Notes: generated by a model from the letters alone, not told the origin. Shown: positions 1 to 5,326, counted from the stretch's first letter. The stretch is 5,326 nt of DNA from an uncultured Ruminococcus sp. (GCA_902773065.1 CACYDD010000377.1:1-5326), one strand, 5' to 3'. Numbers and translations: made by a program.

Positions 1-2144
1 CCGTTTCCGGTGAGCCACTGTGTGAGCAATGTAGCATAGAAGCGCAAATTGGAATGTTTTCCATCTTTCAATCGTCCCAGAGTGCTTGGCTCATATGTTT
101 CCCAGTCAAACGCATCACATAGTTTTTCAAGGAATTCCAGAGTGGGCTGGAAACCGACATAACCATATACGTTAACTTTCGGGTAATCTAACCCCCCTAC
201 AATCGCATTCACTAAACGATCAATTTGATCGACGGAAATATTGATATCATCATCAGGTTCGTTCTGACGTCCAGTGAAGGTTTCCCGAATGGAAATTATA
301 TCTCCGACCGTTAACACCGTCTCAAATTCCTTACTTACCCGTCCGGTCTTGCCGAGCATTATATCCCGGAGCAGAATGTTGGCCATTTTTCGCATCAACG
401 AGAATTCCTCGTTCGTCTGGTCCTTCATCTTCTCCAGCTTTGTCTGACCTTTTTTCAAGCATTCGACTACATATTCTTTTTCCTTTTCTCCGATCGTCAT
501 GACCGATAAGCTCTGAGGCTCAACTTCCTTCTGCAAGAGAGAAACATAGTTTTTTGGTTCTATGTTTACTTCGGGGAGACACATAAGGAATACATTTCCA
601 TAGAGGGTATACTGAAGACGCCCAACACGTCCGATTAGATTCCGAAATTCTACTGCGGACATGGGGTAAGAGCCATTTTTATAATCCGTGATGAACAGAT
701 TATCTGCAGGAAGATTTACGCCCTCCAGCAAAGTGCTGGTGCAGAATATTGTATGAATACCGCCATCTTTCTTTCGGAAGAGTTCCTCAATGCGCAGCCG
801 AATACTCGTCGGCAAATAACCAACATGGTATGCGACCCCTTTTTCTACAGTCCCTGCAAGATAATAGTCCTCATGCACCTGCTCTCTGATTTCTTCTGCT
901 AAAGCATGCAGATCAGGATCGTTTTGTTCTTTCAGCCCATCCGCATACTCACGGGCAAACTCGACTACTTTGACCTTTGCATTGCAATAGATAAGGTTTT
1001 TCTTTCCGGTACCGAGTTCATCCACAAACGAGTGGAATGTTCTACTCGGGTCAAAAGAGGATATTGTGTGCAGTTCTTGAGTCAAACCATTATAATAACC
1101 GAGCTGTCCAGCTTGAAGGTCAATCAAGAATTTTTCCTGACTTACCGGTGTGAATGCCGACGTCATCTGGACTCTTTCACCCTCAATACTGCTGGGTATC
1201 AGTTCCAGATAAACAGCCGGATTCGGAATGTGAGGAGAGGCAAATATCACATTAGGACGTTGTTCTTTTCGATACAGCATCCCAACAATCTGATAGTAAA
1301 ACGCGCTGCGGCCCTCTTTTTCAGAGATATTCTGTGCTTCATCAATAAACAAGTAGTGAATCGGTATGTCGTCATAACCAATCAGCTGGTACATCAATCG
1401 CTCGGGAGTCATTACGAAAATATAGTGGTGCGCATTTTTTTCTTGGAGAATAACTGCTCCGGCAGAAACAACAATCCTATAATCATATTGCCGAAGCATG
1501 GCTCCCAGATTGTCAGCGAGTTCCTTTGAAACCTCATTTATCAGCGCTTTCGTCGGTACGATAATTGCAAAATTACTGTCGGGACTTTCCTTTATCCGCT
1601 CACGGATAAAAGTCCTCATAACAAACGATTTTCCCATAGATGTCGGACCGGAATAACTGAAAAACGTGTCCTCTGACATATGATCAAATACAGCTTTCTG
1701 AGAACGCAAGAAATAGCTATCCTTTTCAGACGGTATTCGAAGATAATCTTTTGATATTTCAGCCGACAGTCTATCAAGAACATTTACTTCAATGAAATCA
1801 GGTACACTGTGCTGAAGACCAATATAGTTGCTGGTATTGGATAATACGGAACCCATCACATAACGAATTTGTTCATCACCAGGTTCAGTCGTATCCAAAA
1901 GAGTAATCAGTTCCTGCGCTAATGAACGATGTTGCTCTGAATGGTCGGTTCCTATAGATTTTGATAGAAGATCTGCAAATCGGAGCGTGTCTTCGATATC
2001 AACAGCTTTTCGGACTGTTCCTTTAATTTGAAATAGCTGCAGGAAATAGTTATGGAGCAAAGCATCATAGAGTTCATTCAAGTATTCATTTTTCTCGATG
2101 CCGGTAAAAATTGCATATCCAAGGGAGGTACTTGATTCAGTCAT
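1..2144 (-). CDS. hamB: HamB/AbpB-like Ski2-type DEAD/DEAH helicase of a Hachiman-like system (partial, C-terminus off window)
   Basis: This is a superfamily 2 helicase, the motor and probable DNA sensor of Hachiman-type anti-phage defence. I translated 714 codons; the C-terminus lies beyond position 1. Motifs in order: FLRSQ (about 145-149), Walker A SGPTSMGKSF (165-174), Ia VPTKALINE (196-204), Ib TPERL (246-250), Walker B DEAQ (268-271), III FASPHI (301-306), IV NLIYCNAK (383-390), the Ski2-type AYHVGYLP (438-445), V CTSTLLEGVNLPA (468-480) and VI NLIGRVGRLQ (502-511). All ATPase residues look intact. The first 140 residues form an unassigned N-terminal domain. The ATG start overlaps the hamA stop (ATGA, 2141-2144) and has GGAGGT at 2153-2158 eight bases upstream, so the two are probably translationally coupled. 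The family (HamB) is known to unwind DNA and form a complex with HamA. Other Ski2-like helicases are the alternative, but the HamA partner argues strongly against them. Confidence 0.85.
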   Translation of the reverse strand, partial: MTESSTSLGYAIFTGIEKNEYLNELYDALLHNYFLQLFQIKGTVRKAVDIEDTLRFADLLSKSIGTDHSEQHRSLAQELITLLDTTEPGDEQIRYVMGSVLSNTSNYIGLQHSVPDFIEVNVLDRLSAEISKDYLRIPSEKDSYFLRSQKAVFDHMSEDTFFSYSGPTSMGKSFVMRTFIRERIKESPDSNFAIIVPTKALINEVSKELADNLGAMLRQYDYRIVVSAGAVILQEKNAHHYIFVMTPERLMYQLIGYDDIPIHYLFIDEAQNISEKEGRSAFYYQIVGMLYRKEQRPNVIFASPHIPNPAVYLELIPSSIEGERVQMTSAFTPVSQEKFLIDLQAGQLGYYNGLTQELHTISSFDPSRTFHSFVDELGTGKKNLIYCNAKVKVVEFAREYADGLKEQNDPDLHALAEEIREQVHEDYYLAGTVEKGVAYHVGYLPTSIRLRIEELFRKKDGGIHTIFCTSTLLEGVNLPADNLFITDYKNGSYPMSAVEFRNLIGRVGRLQYTLYGNVFLMCLPEVNIEPKNYVSLLQKEVEPQSLSVMTIGEKEKEYVVECLKKGQTKLEKMKDQTNEEFSLMRKMANILLRDIMLGKTGRVSKEFETVLTVGDIISIRETFTGRQNEPDDDINISVDQIDRLVNAIVGGLDYPKVNVYGYVGFQPTLEFLEKLCDAFDWETYEPSTLGRLKDGKHSNLRFYATLLTQWLTGN

Positions 2145-3607
2145 TCCTCTGCACCTCCCAGCAATAACTCGTCCATTATCCGCTTCTTGTCCTTTTCTGC
2201 ATCATTAAAGGGCAGGAAATAGAAATAGTATGAGTGCATACCCAGGTTCAGTTCAGCGGCTTTCTGTTCGATATAGGGTATTACTGCTTTGATATCAGCC
2301 TCCATCTTTTTTACTGCATCGCGTCGGAAGGCATCGTTGTCATCTGCCGCCAGGTTAAGCGAGTAACCGATAAAAACCCCAAATGCCATATCTGGAGCAG
2401 AGTGACGGGCTTTATTGGGGATGAGGATCTGCCGTAGCCAAGCTGTCGTTTCTTCATCAAATGTATGGTTGAGTAAAGTACTGTCCACCATCCGTCGTTC
2501 GATGACTTTTCCATTCTTGATAGCAGCAAGAACTTCGAATGCGGCATCTATGCCATCTGTTATTTCCCCGGTAATACTGGATGCACCAAATACCAACTGA
2601 AAATTGGTCTCACCATTTACCTTGCGTTTTAGGAGATGAACACAGTCACTTTTACTATTGAACTGGCTGGCCGCCGTGCTGATTTCAACTTTACTAAGCA
2701 ATTTTGGAGCATGCAGTCCCTCTTCCATGAATGTAAAGAGCAGCATTTCTCCGAGTTCATTACCTGTGCCTTTCTGGTCAGGACGACCATTTGCTTTCAT
2801 AAGCCTGAGTGCTTTTGCACCTATGCTCATGATTTTTTTCTTATCATAAAAATCTTGTATCTGGGTCCGGGAATAGACATACATTCCAACACAATCAAAC
2901 AGGTATTCATTTAACGCCATATAATCGAACGCGGAATCCGAGATATCCAAATAGTACAGACAAATCCCGCTCTTGTTTTTTAGGCTCAGAGCTCTGCCAT
3001 GATTAACTTCGCGGAACACTGCCGCGAAGTCACTATCCTTCAGAGTGCAGTCTAATTCTTCGGTTTCAACAATAACCGTTGATTCGATGCGGATATGATC
3101 CCGATATTGTTCAAACCCATCAACATACGCCTTGGTAACCTGACTGATTGTGCTTTTGCCAGTTTTGTTTTCGATTTCTGTTACAGTATACAGGAAAACA
3201 TCAGCTAAGAATTCGGAGGGATTAAACGTGGTCATCAGCACAAGATCAGCGCGACTCATGCGTCCGATTTTGCTATTATCTTCGGTGATACTGGAAAGCG
3301 CCATGGACTGAAGAGCAAGCATGGCAAGTGGTACCTTTTCAGGAGCTAACAGAGGAATCACATATTTCTGCATCCCCGCAGAGATGGTTTCCGGGCTGAT
3401 AGACTTTGCTGGATCAATGACATCTGCCGGTGATAAGTTGTCAGTACAGGAAAGCAGACGGCTAACAGCACTATCGTTAGCCTCCAGAAAACTGCCATAG
3501 TACTCATCGATCGTCATTACAAGAGCACCGCAGAGGGTCTTGTTGTAGACTTTTGGCTTTGAGCATTCTTTCAATACTTTGGCCAGTGCCGCAAAACAAA
3601 GCACCAC
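2141..3607 (-). CDS. hamA: HamA-like protein (DUF1837/HamA C-terminal domain) with long N-terminal extension
   Basis: This is the probable effector of a Hachiman-like defence operon, 488 residues. Residues 215-488 match the HamA/DUF1837 domain in motif order: LGEMLL (285-290), PKLLSK (301-306), KSDCVH (319-324), LVFGASS (338-344) followed by GIDAAFE (352-358), and near the end YYFYFLPFNDAEK (460-472). Canonical HamA is a PD-(D/E)xK-type nuclease carrying GE-x-K where this protein has GASS, so the catalytic Glu and Lys are missing here. E287, K306 and D321 are kept. Residues 1-210 have no recognisable domain, and usual HamA proteins are about 250-300 residues, so this is an enlarged variant. 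I chose GTG 3607 because AGGAGG (3616-3621) lies eight bases upstream. In-frame ATG 3640 and TTG 3658 would overlap the upstream gene and have poor ribosome sites. It lies 22 bases after the XRE gene and overlaps hamB by four bases. HamA identity is fairly sure; activity is unknown. Confidence 0.78.
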   Translation of the reverse strand: MVLCFAALAKVLKECSKPKVYNKTLCGALVMTIDEYYGSFLEANDSAVSRLLSCTDNLSPADVIDPAKSISPETISAGMQKYVIPLLAPEKVPLAMLALQSMALSSITEDNSKIGRMSRADLVLMTTFNPSEFLADVFLYTVTEIENKTGKSTISQVTKAYVDGFEQYRDHIRIESTVIVETEELDCTLKDSDFAAVFREVNHGRALSLKNKSGICLYYLDISDSAFDYMALNEYLFDCVGMYVYSRTQIQDFYDKKKIMSIGAKALRLMKANGRPDQKGTGNELGEMLLFTFMEEGLHAPKLLSKVEISTAASQFNSKSDCVHLLKRKVNGETNFQLVFGASSITGEITDGIDAAFEVLAAIKNGKVIERRMVDSTLLNHTFDEETTAWLRQILIPNKARHSAPDMAFGVFIGYSLNLAADDNDAFRRDAVKKMEADIKAVIPYIEQKAAELNLGMHSYYFYFLPFNDAEKDKKRIMDELLLGGAEE

Positions 3608-3629
3608 AGGCAAGCCCTCCTCTCCGTGA

Positions 3630-3839
3630 TCATTCCTCATTCTTAACAAAATCAACAAGATCGCTTATGTTGCAATCCAGTTTTTCACATATTCTACCAA
3701 GCACATCTAAGCTCACCGCCTCACCTCGGCCCATTTTAGCTATGGTAGACGAGTTTATCTTGGTTAATGCCATAAGGTCTTTTTTCAACATGTTTTTATC
3801 AATCAATAACTTCCAGAGCTTGTTATAACTGTATGTCAT
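3630..3839 (-). CDS. Small XRE-family (Cro/CI-type, HTH_26-like) transcriptional regulator
   Basis: This is a 69-residue, single-domain DNA-binding protein. The pattern YNKLWKLLIDKNMLKKDLM, then INSSTIAKMGRGE, then VSLDVLGRICEKLDCNISDL, is the characteristic five-helix Cro/CI fold of the HTH_26 type found in Firmicutes. The recognition helix is around residues 29-37 (NSSTIAKMG). There is no room for a ligand or dimerisation domain beyond the final helix. I chose ATG 3839 because GGAGG (3847-3851) lies seven bases upstream; the longer frame to 3869 would begin inside the untranslated leader. It is first in the operon with the HamA- and HamB-like genes, 22 bases before hamA. It is therefore probably an autoregulator that limits expression of the defence genes. 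The inverted repeat and 11-base repeats upstream are candidate binding sites (inference). Small regulators of this class are common in mobile elements, so a more general role is possible. Confidence 0.88.
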   Translation of the reverse strand: MTYSYNKLWKLLIDKNMLKKDLMALTKINSSTIAKMGRGEAVSLDVLGRICEKLDCNISDLVDFVKNEE

Positions 3840-3900
3840 GGATTCGCCTCCATCCCAAAGTCGTGCCACTGAAAAGGTACATAAAGATAATATAATTTAT

Positions 3901-3929
3901 TTTATACCATAGAAATGCACAATTTACAA
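3901..3929 (-). promoter_or_regulatory. Extended -10 sigma-A-type promoter of the xre-hamA-hamB operon
   Basis: On the minus strand, TTGTAA (3924-3929) is followed by exactly 17 bases and then TATAAA (3901-3906), preceded by TG one base upstream (TGGTATAAA), an extended -10. Transcription would start near 3894, giving a leader of about 55 bases to the XRE start at 3839. No other promoter-like sequence is seen between the three genes, so this probably drives the whole operon. Confidence 0.68.
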
Positions 3930-3935
3930 TACGGA

Positions 3936-3972
3936 CTCGGAATTCTCTAATGAAAACTTTGAGAACTCCGAG
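3936..3972. repeat. 12-bp inverted repeat upstream of the operon promoter (candidate operator or hairpin)
   Basis: CTCGGAATTCTC (3936-3947) and GAGAACTCCGAG (3961-3972) are inverted copies with one mismatch, separated by 13 bases. As minus-strand RNA the mismatch becomes a G-U pair. It sits just upstream of the -35 element. On the plus strand it is followed by a T-rich stretch (about 3976-3986), so a weak plus-strand terminator is an alternative, although no plus-strand gene is seen ending before it. Confidence 0.55.
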
Positions 3973-3994
3973 ACTGTTTCTTTTTCCCCGGGCA

Positions 3995-4023
3995 TCCAAG
4001 TCAAATCCAAGTTTGTCCCAAGT
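3995..4023. repeat. Three direct repeats of CCAAGT with an exact 11-base period
   Basis: TCCAAGT (3995-4001), TCCAAGT (4006-4012) and CCCAAGT (4017-4023) are separated by four unrelated bases each. The period is one helical turn, so all copies face the same side of the DNA. They lie about 65-95 bases upstream of the -35 element of the defence operon and about 110 bases before the divergent gene at 4134. This suggests a site for a cooperatively binding protein, but three short repeats can arise by chance. Confidence 0.5.
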
Positions 4024-4133
4024 CCACTCAATGTAAATCAAATATGCCTTTGGCTAAAATGCTGATAGTGAGTTGCAACCCACAATTCACAGGCTCAGCC
4101 GAAGGCCAAGGCTGGACCGGAAAGAAGTAATGA

Positions 4134-4337
4134 ATGCCAAACAGAGACAAAGAAAACTGGATTATCAACATCCAGAACGTCGCCACGGCTGTGGCAAGGG
4201 AACTCGGCTGGGAAACCGTAAAGTATGTCCTTGCTGAGTATGGAGGAGGAGCTTCCAGCATCGAAACCCTACATCCGAGCTACTACGAATCGGTCTACAA
4301 TTCGCTCTTCGACTATGAAGTGGGCTTGAAGGATTGA
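4134..4337 (+). CDS. Small conserved-looking hypothetical protein, 67 residues
   Basis: I do not recognise a named function. The protein is soluble, acidic and probably mostly helical: IINIQNVATAVARELGW (about 10-26), TVKYVLAEYGGG (28-39), then SIETLHPSYYESVYNSLFDYE (41-61). It has no signal peptide, membrane segment or cysteine. My impression is that similar short proteins occur in integrative elements of Clostridia, but I cannot search for this. The ATG follows two in-frame stops (TAA 4128, TGA 4131), so no longer start is possible. The ribosome site (GGAAAGAAG, 4119-4127) is only moderate. Support for it being real comes from the downstream in-frame fragment at 4389-4454, which resembles its C-terminus at the protein level more than at the DNA level, as expected for a paralog pair. 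It is divergent from the defence operon and convergent with the zinc-finger gene. Confidence 0.6.
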   Translation: MPNRDKENWIINIQNVATAVARELGWETVKYVLAEYGGGASSIETLHPSYYESVYNSLFDYEVGLKD

Positions 4338-4359
4338 TTCATTTTCCCGCTGACTACGC

Positions 4360-4384
4360 CACACCTTTCCGGCCGGAAGGTGTG
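4360..4384. repeat. GC-rich palindrome between the 67-residue gene and the paralog fragment
   Basis: CACACCTTTCCGG (4360-4372) is followed by CCGGAAGGTGTG (4373-4384); the arms pair with a single bulged T. It lies 22 bases after the stop at 4337 and about 70 bases beyond the stop of the convergent gene. It could end transcription from both sides, but neither strand has a T-run after the stem, so it is not a standard intrinsic terminator. A deletion scar or element end is possible. Confidence 0.55.
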
Positions 4385-4388
4385 TGCG

Positions 4389-4454
4389 CATCAAGCCAGG
4401 TACGAAGAGGTGTTTAGTACATTATTCCAATATGAAGCAGATTGTAAAGACTGA
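4389..4454 (+). pseudogene. C-terminal fragment of a paralog of the 67-residue gene
   Basis: The 21 codons from CAT 4389 to GAC 4451, followed by TGA 4452-4454, read HQARYEEVFSTLFQYEADCKD. They align without gaps to the last 21 residues of the 67-residue protein (its H-P-S-Y-Y-E to L-K-D end), with H, Y, E, V, L, F, Y, E, K and D identical. Both lie in the same reading frame, and both end with KD and TGA. No N-terminal part of a second copy is present: the bases between (4338-4388) hold the palindrome and no start codon with a ribosome site. It is most simply the remnant of a tandem duplicate that lost its 5' part by deletion. A read-through extension of the first gene past TGA 4335 is a less likely alternative. 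Confidence 0.55.
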
Positions 4455-4457
4455 AGG

Positions 4458-5024
4458 CTAAAGACGAAGCTTCGCTCTCCGTCTGATAATGCGCCAGAAG
4501 AGCTTCGGATCATCACCCTGAAGCCTCTTGAACCATCTGGGCTGACCCTCTGGATCCGCTTCCAATTCCCTGAGCCGTCGATAGTATACCAGTCCAACCA
4601 CCTGCTTGCTCAGTTTCCACTCAAGCATCGCGGAGACGTCCGAATAAGAATAACCGTCTTCCAGGATCATCCTTACCACAGCGTTTTCAAGCCTGTGTGT
4701 TGTTCGACTGTAAGGACTAGCGAATGAGAAGGAGGGATAGAAAACACAGCCGCATCCAGGCGATAAGCATTTATTCTTTCTGAATTCCAATGAGATGGTA
4801 ATGACTGCAGCATCATCGTTTCGTGGAATGATATCAAGGTAATCCCTGTGCATCTTCCCCTGATTGCGGATTTCGCCACTACCACACTTGGGGCATTGCG
4901 GAAACGTTCTCTTGGGAATGCAGAAAAAGTGGTCGTCATCGCCGATGCCTTCGATCACGAGAAGCTCCGGTACATTTAGTTCTTCTGTTCGAACCAAGTC
5001 TGTCTGGTGCTTCACCACAGTCAT
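4458..5024 (-). CDS. Stand-alone zinc-finger/HTH protein resembling the N-terminal half of ISL3-family transposases
   Basis: This is a 188-residue probable DNA-binding protein. CPKCGS (44-49), GKMHRDYLD (56-64), a beta-rich stretch, then KCLSPGCGCVF (85-95) give a zinc ribbon with C44, C47, C86 and C91 or C93, in the layout of the ISL3 zinc finger. SPYSRTTHRLENAVVRMILEDGYSYSDVSAMLEWKLS (103-139) then resembles the ISL3 helix-turn-helix. ISL3 transposases are about 400 residues or longer with a DDE domain; here the frame stops after a basic tail (RIIRRRAKLRL), so no catalytic domain is present. It may be a truncated transposase or an independent accessory or regulatory protein of a mobile element. 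I chose ATG 5024 because GGAGG (5033-5037) lies eight bases upstream; ATG 5039 is in frame but has no ribosome site. The gene converges on the 67-residue gene. Confidence 0.75.
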   Translation of the reverse strand: MTVVKHQTDLVRTEELNVPELLVIEGIGDDDHFFCIPKRTFPQCPKCGSGEIRNQGKMHRDYLDIIPRNDDAAVITISLEFRKNKCLSPGCGCVFYPSFSFASPYSRTTHRLENAVVRMILEDGYSYSDVSAMLEWKLSKQVVGLVYYRRLRELEADPEGQPRWFKRLQGDDPKLFWRIIRRRAKLRL

Positions 5025-5061
5025 CCGGATCGCCTCCATGCGCCATTGAAATGGGGGTTAT

Positions 5062-5090
5062 ATTTTACCACCAAATTCTTGACGAATAAA
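5062..5090 (-). promoter_or_regulatory. Possible extended -10 promoter of the zinc-finger gene
   Basis: On the minus strand TGGTAAAAT gives a -10 hexamer TAAAAT (5062-5067) with an extended TG. The element 17 bases upstream is a weak TTTATT (5085-5090). Transcription would start near 5055, about 30 bases before ATG 5024, through a small dyad (CCATT...AATGG, 5043-5054) that could be an operator. The poor -35 keeps this tentative. Confidence 0.42.
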
Positions 5091-5252
5091 CAGTAAAAAA
5101 AGATGCTTTCTGATATGGTGTAAAAGCCCACGAGGGCCTCTGTCCCGAGCATGACATTAAACCGCTTGCCGGATCTGAGGTTCCTGTTTCACTGATCACG
5201 GAGCAGGGTGCAAGGTAGCCAAAGTGAAGGCCGTCGCATATTACTAAACGTC

Positions 5253-5305
5253 CCAGCAAACCTGCTGCTGGTCACCGACTTCGGGGAAACCCAGAAAGGT
5301 GACCA
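5253..5305 (+). promoter_or_regulatory. Structured leader with two competing hairpins, one covering a ribosome binding site
   Basis: Stem A pairs CCAGCA (5253-5258) with TGCTGG (5266-5271). Stem B pairs TGGTCACC (5269-5276) with GGTGACCA (5298-5305), a perfect 8-bp stem. They share bases 5269-5271, so only one can be fully formed. Stem B contains the GGTGA ribosome site directly before ATG 5306. This is the layout of a translational on/off switch, but it is inferred from base pairing only. Confidence 0.45.
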
Positions 5306-5326
5306 ATGAGCAAAACTCAGTTCACA
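5306..5326 (+). CDS. Start of an unidentified gene (partial, runs off the window)
   Basis: ATG 5306 opens a frame reading MSKTQFT to the window end. AAAGGTGA (5295-5302) gives a good ribosome binding site at close spacing. Seven residues are too few to identify the product. Given the divergent ISL3-like gene, a mobile-element function is possible, but that is a guess. The site is enclosed in the hairpin described for 5253-5305. Confidence 0.4.

Larger units (their letters stand above)
3840..4133. other. Divergent intergenic region between the XRE gene and the 67-residue gene
   Basis: This stretch of 294 bases holds the operon promoter, the inverted repeat and the 11-base direct repeats listed separately. 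The remainder, about 4024-4133, contains a 28-codon plus-strand open frame (ATG 4044 to TAA 4128-4130) that has no ribosome binding site and ends directly before the next start (TAATGAATG). I see no convincing promoter for the plus-strand gene and no RNA gene. Confidence 0.5.
5040..5305. other. Divergent intergenic region between the zinc-finger gene and the partial plus-strand gene
   Basis: This stretch of 266 bases has a promoter candidate at its left end, an A-run at 5094-5101, and a structured plus-strand leader at its right end. A TTGACG hexamer on the plus strand (5079-5084) has no matching -10 at normal spacing. A short plus-strand frame, ATG 5151 to TGA 5193-5195 (14 codons), has its nearest purine-rich sequence too far upstream. 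No RNA gene is recognised. Confidence 0.45.

Noticed and set aside
906..1529. 207-codon plus-strand open frame
   Set aside because: It lies wholly inside the helicase gene on the opposite strand, which carries all the expected motifs; this frame has no recognisable domain and no ribosome binding site was seen.
4044..4130. 28-codon plus-strand frame directly before the 67-residue gene
   Set aside because: There is no ribosome site at ATG 4044 or the internal ATG 4059 and no recognisable sequence. The abutting TAATGAATG is suggestive of coupling but not enough.
4391..4597. 68-codon minus-strand frame overlapping the end of the zinc-finger gene
   Set aside because: It is an alternative frame of the zinc-finger gene with low-complexity composition and no ribosome site or motif.
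5065..5259. 64-codon minus-strand frame upstream of the zinc-finger gene
   Set aside because: It starts with TTG without a ribosome site, overlaps the likely promoter and has no family resemblance.
5040..5326. 5' part of a group II intron before a reverse transcriptase start
   Set aside because: The leader is structured, but no intron 5' end or domain V-like sequence is recognisable, and the space before the divergent gene is too short for domains I-III.
1..5326. CRISPR array, tRNA or rRNA
   Set aside because: No regularly spaced long repeats and no tRNA- or rRNA-like sequence were seen on either strand.

Overview
The window looks like an accessory-genome segment from a Firmicute, most likely a Clostridia/Lachnospiraceae-type gut anaerobe. 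This is an inference from the strong GGAGG-type ribosome binding sites, the moderate base composition, the kind of small Cro/CI regulator present, and the neighbouring transposase-like and element-like small genes. No marker gene fixes the taxonomy.

Minus strand, 3840 down to 1: a compact three-gene operon. An extended -10 promoter (3901-3929) precedes a 69-residue XRE/HTH_26-type regulator (3839-3630). After 22 bases comes a 488-residue protein with a C-terminal DUF1837/HamA domain (3607-2141). Its stop overlaps by ATGA the start of a Ski2-like superfamily 2 helicase of HamB/AbpB type (2144 to beyond position 1, 714 codons visible). The HamA-HamB pair is the core of the Hachiman (AbpAB-like) anti-phage defence system. 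Three things set this copy apart: a dedicated XRE regulator in the operon, an N-terminal extension of about 210 residues on HamA, and replacement of the expected nuclease GE-x-K signature in HamA by GASS.

Intergenic 3840-4133: apart from the promoter, it holds a 12-bp inverted repeat (3936-3972) and three CCAAGT repeats with an exact 11-base period (3995-4023). Both are candidate operator elements for the XRE protein.

Plus strand, 4134-4454: a small unrecognised 67-residue gene, a GC-rich palindrome, then an in-frame fragment resembling the last 20 or so residues of that same gene, probably the remnant of a tandem paralog.

Minus strand, 5024-4458: a stand-alone zinc-finger plus HTH protein resembling the N-terminal half of ISL3-family transposases but with no DDE catalytic domain. 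Beyond it is a structured leader (5253-5305) in which two mutually exclusive hairpins can form, one covering the ribosome binding site of a plus-strand gene that starts at 5306 and runs off the window.

Overall: a regulated, variant Hachiman-like defence operon carried as cargo beside mobile-element debris.
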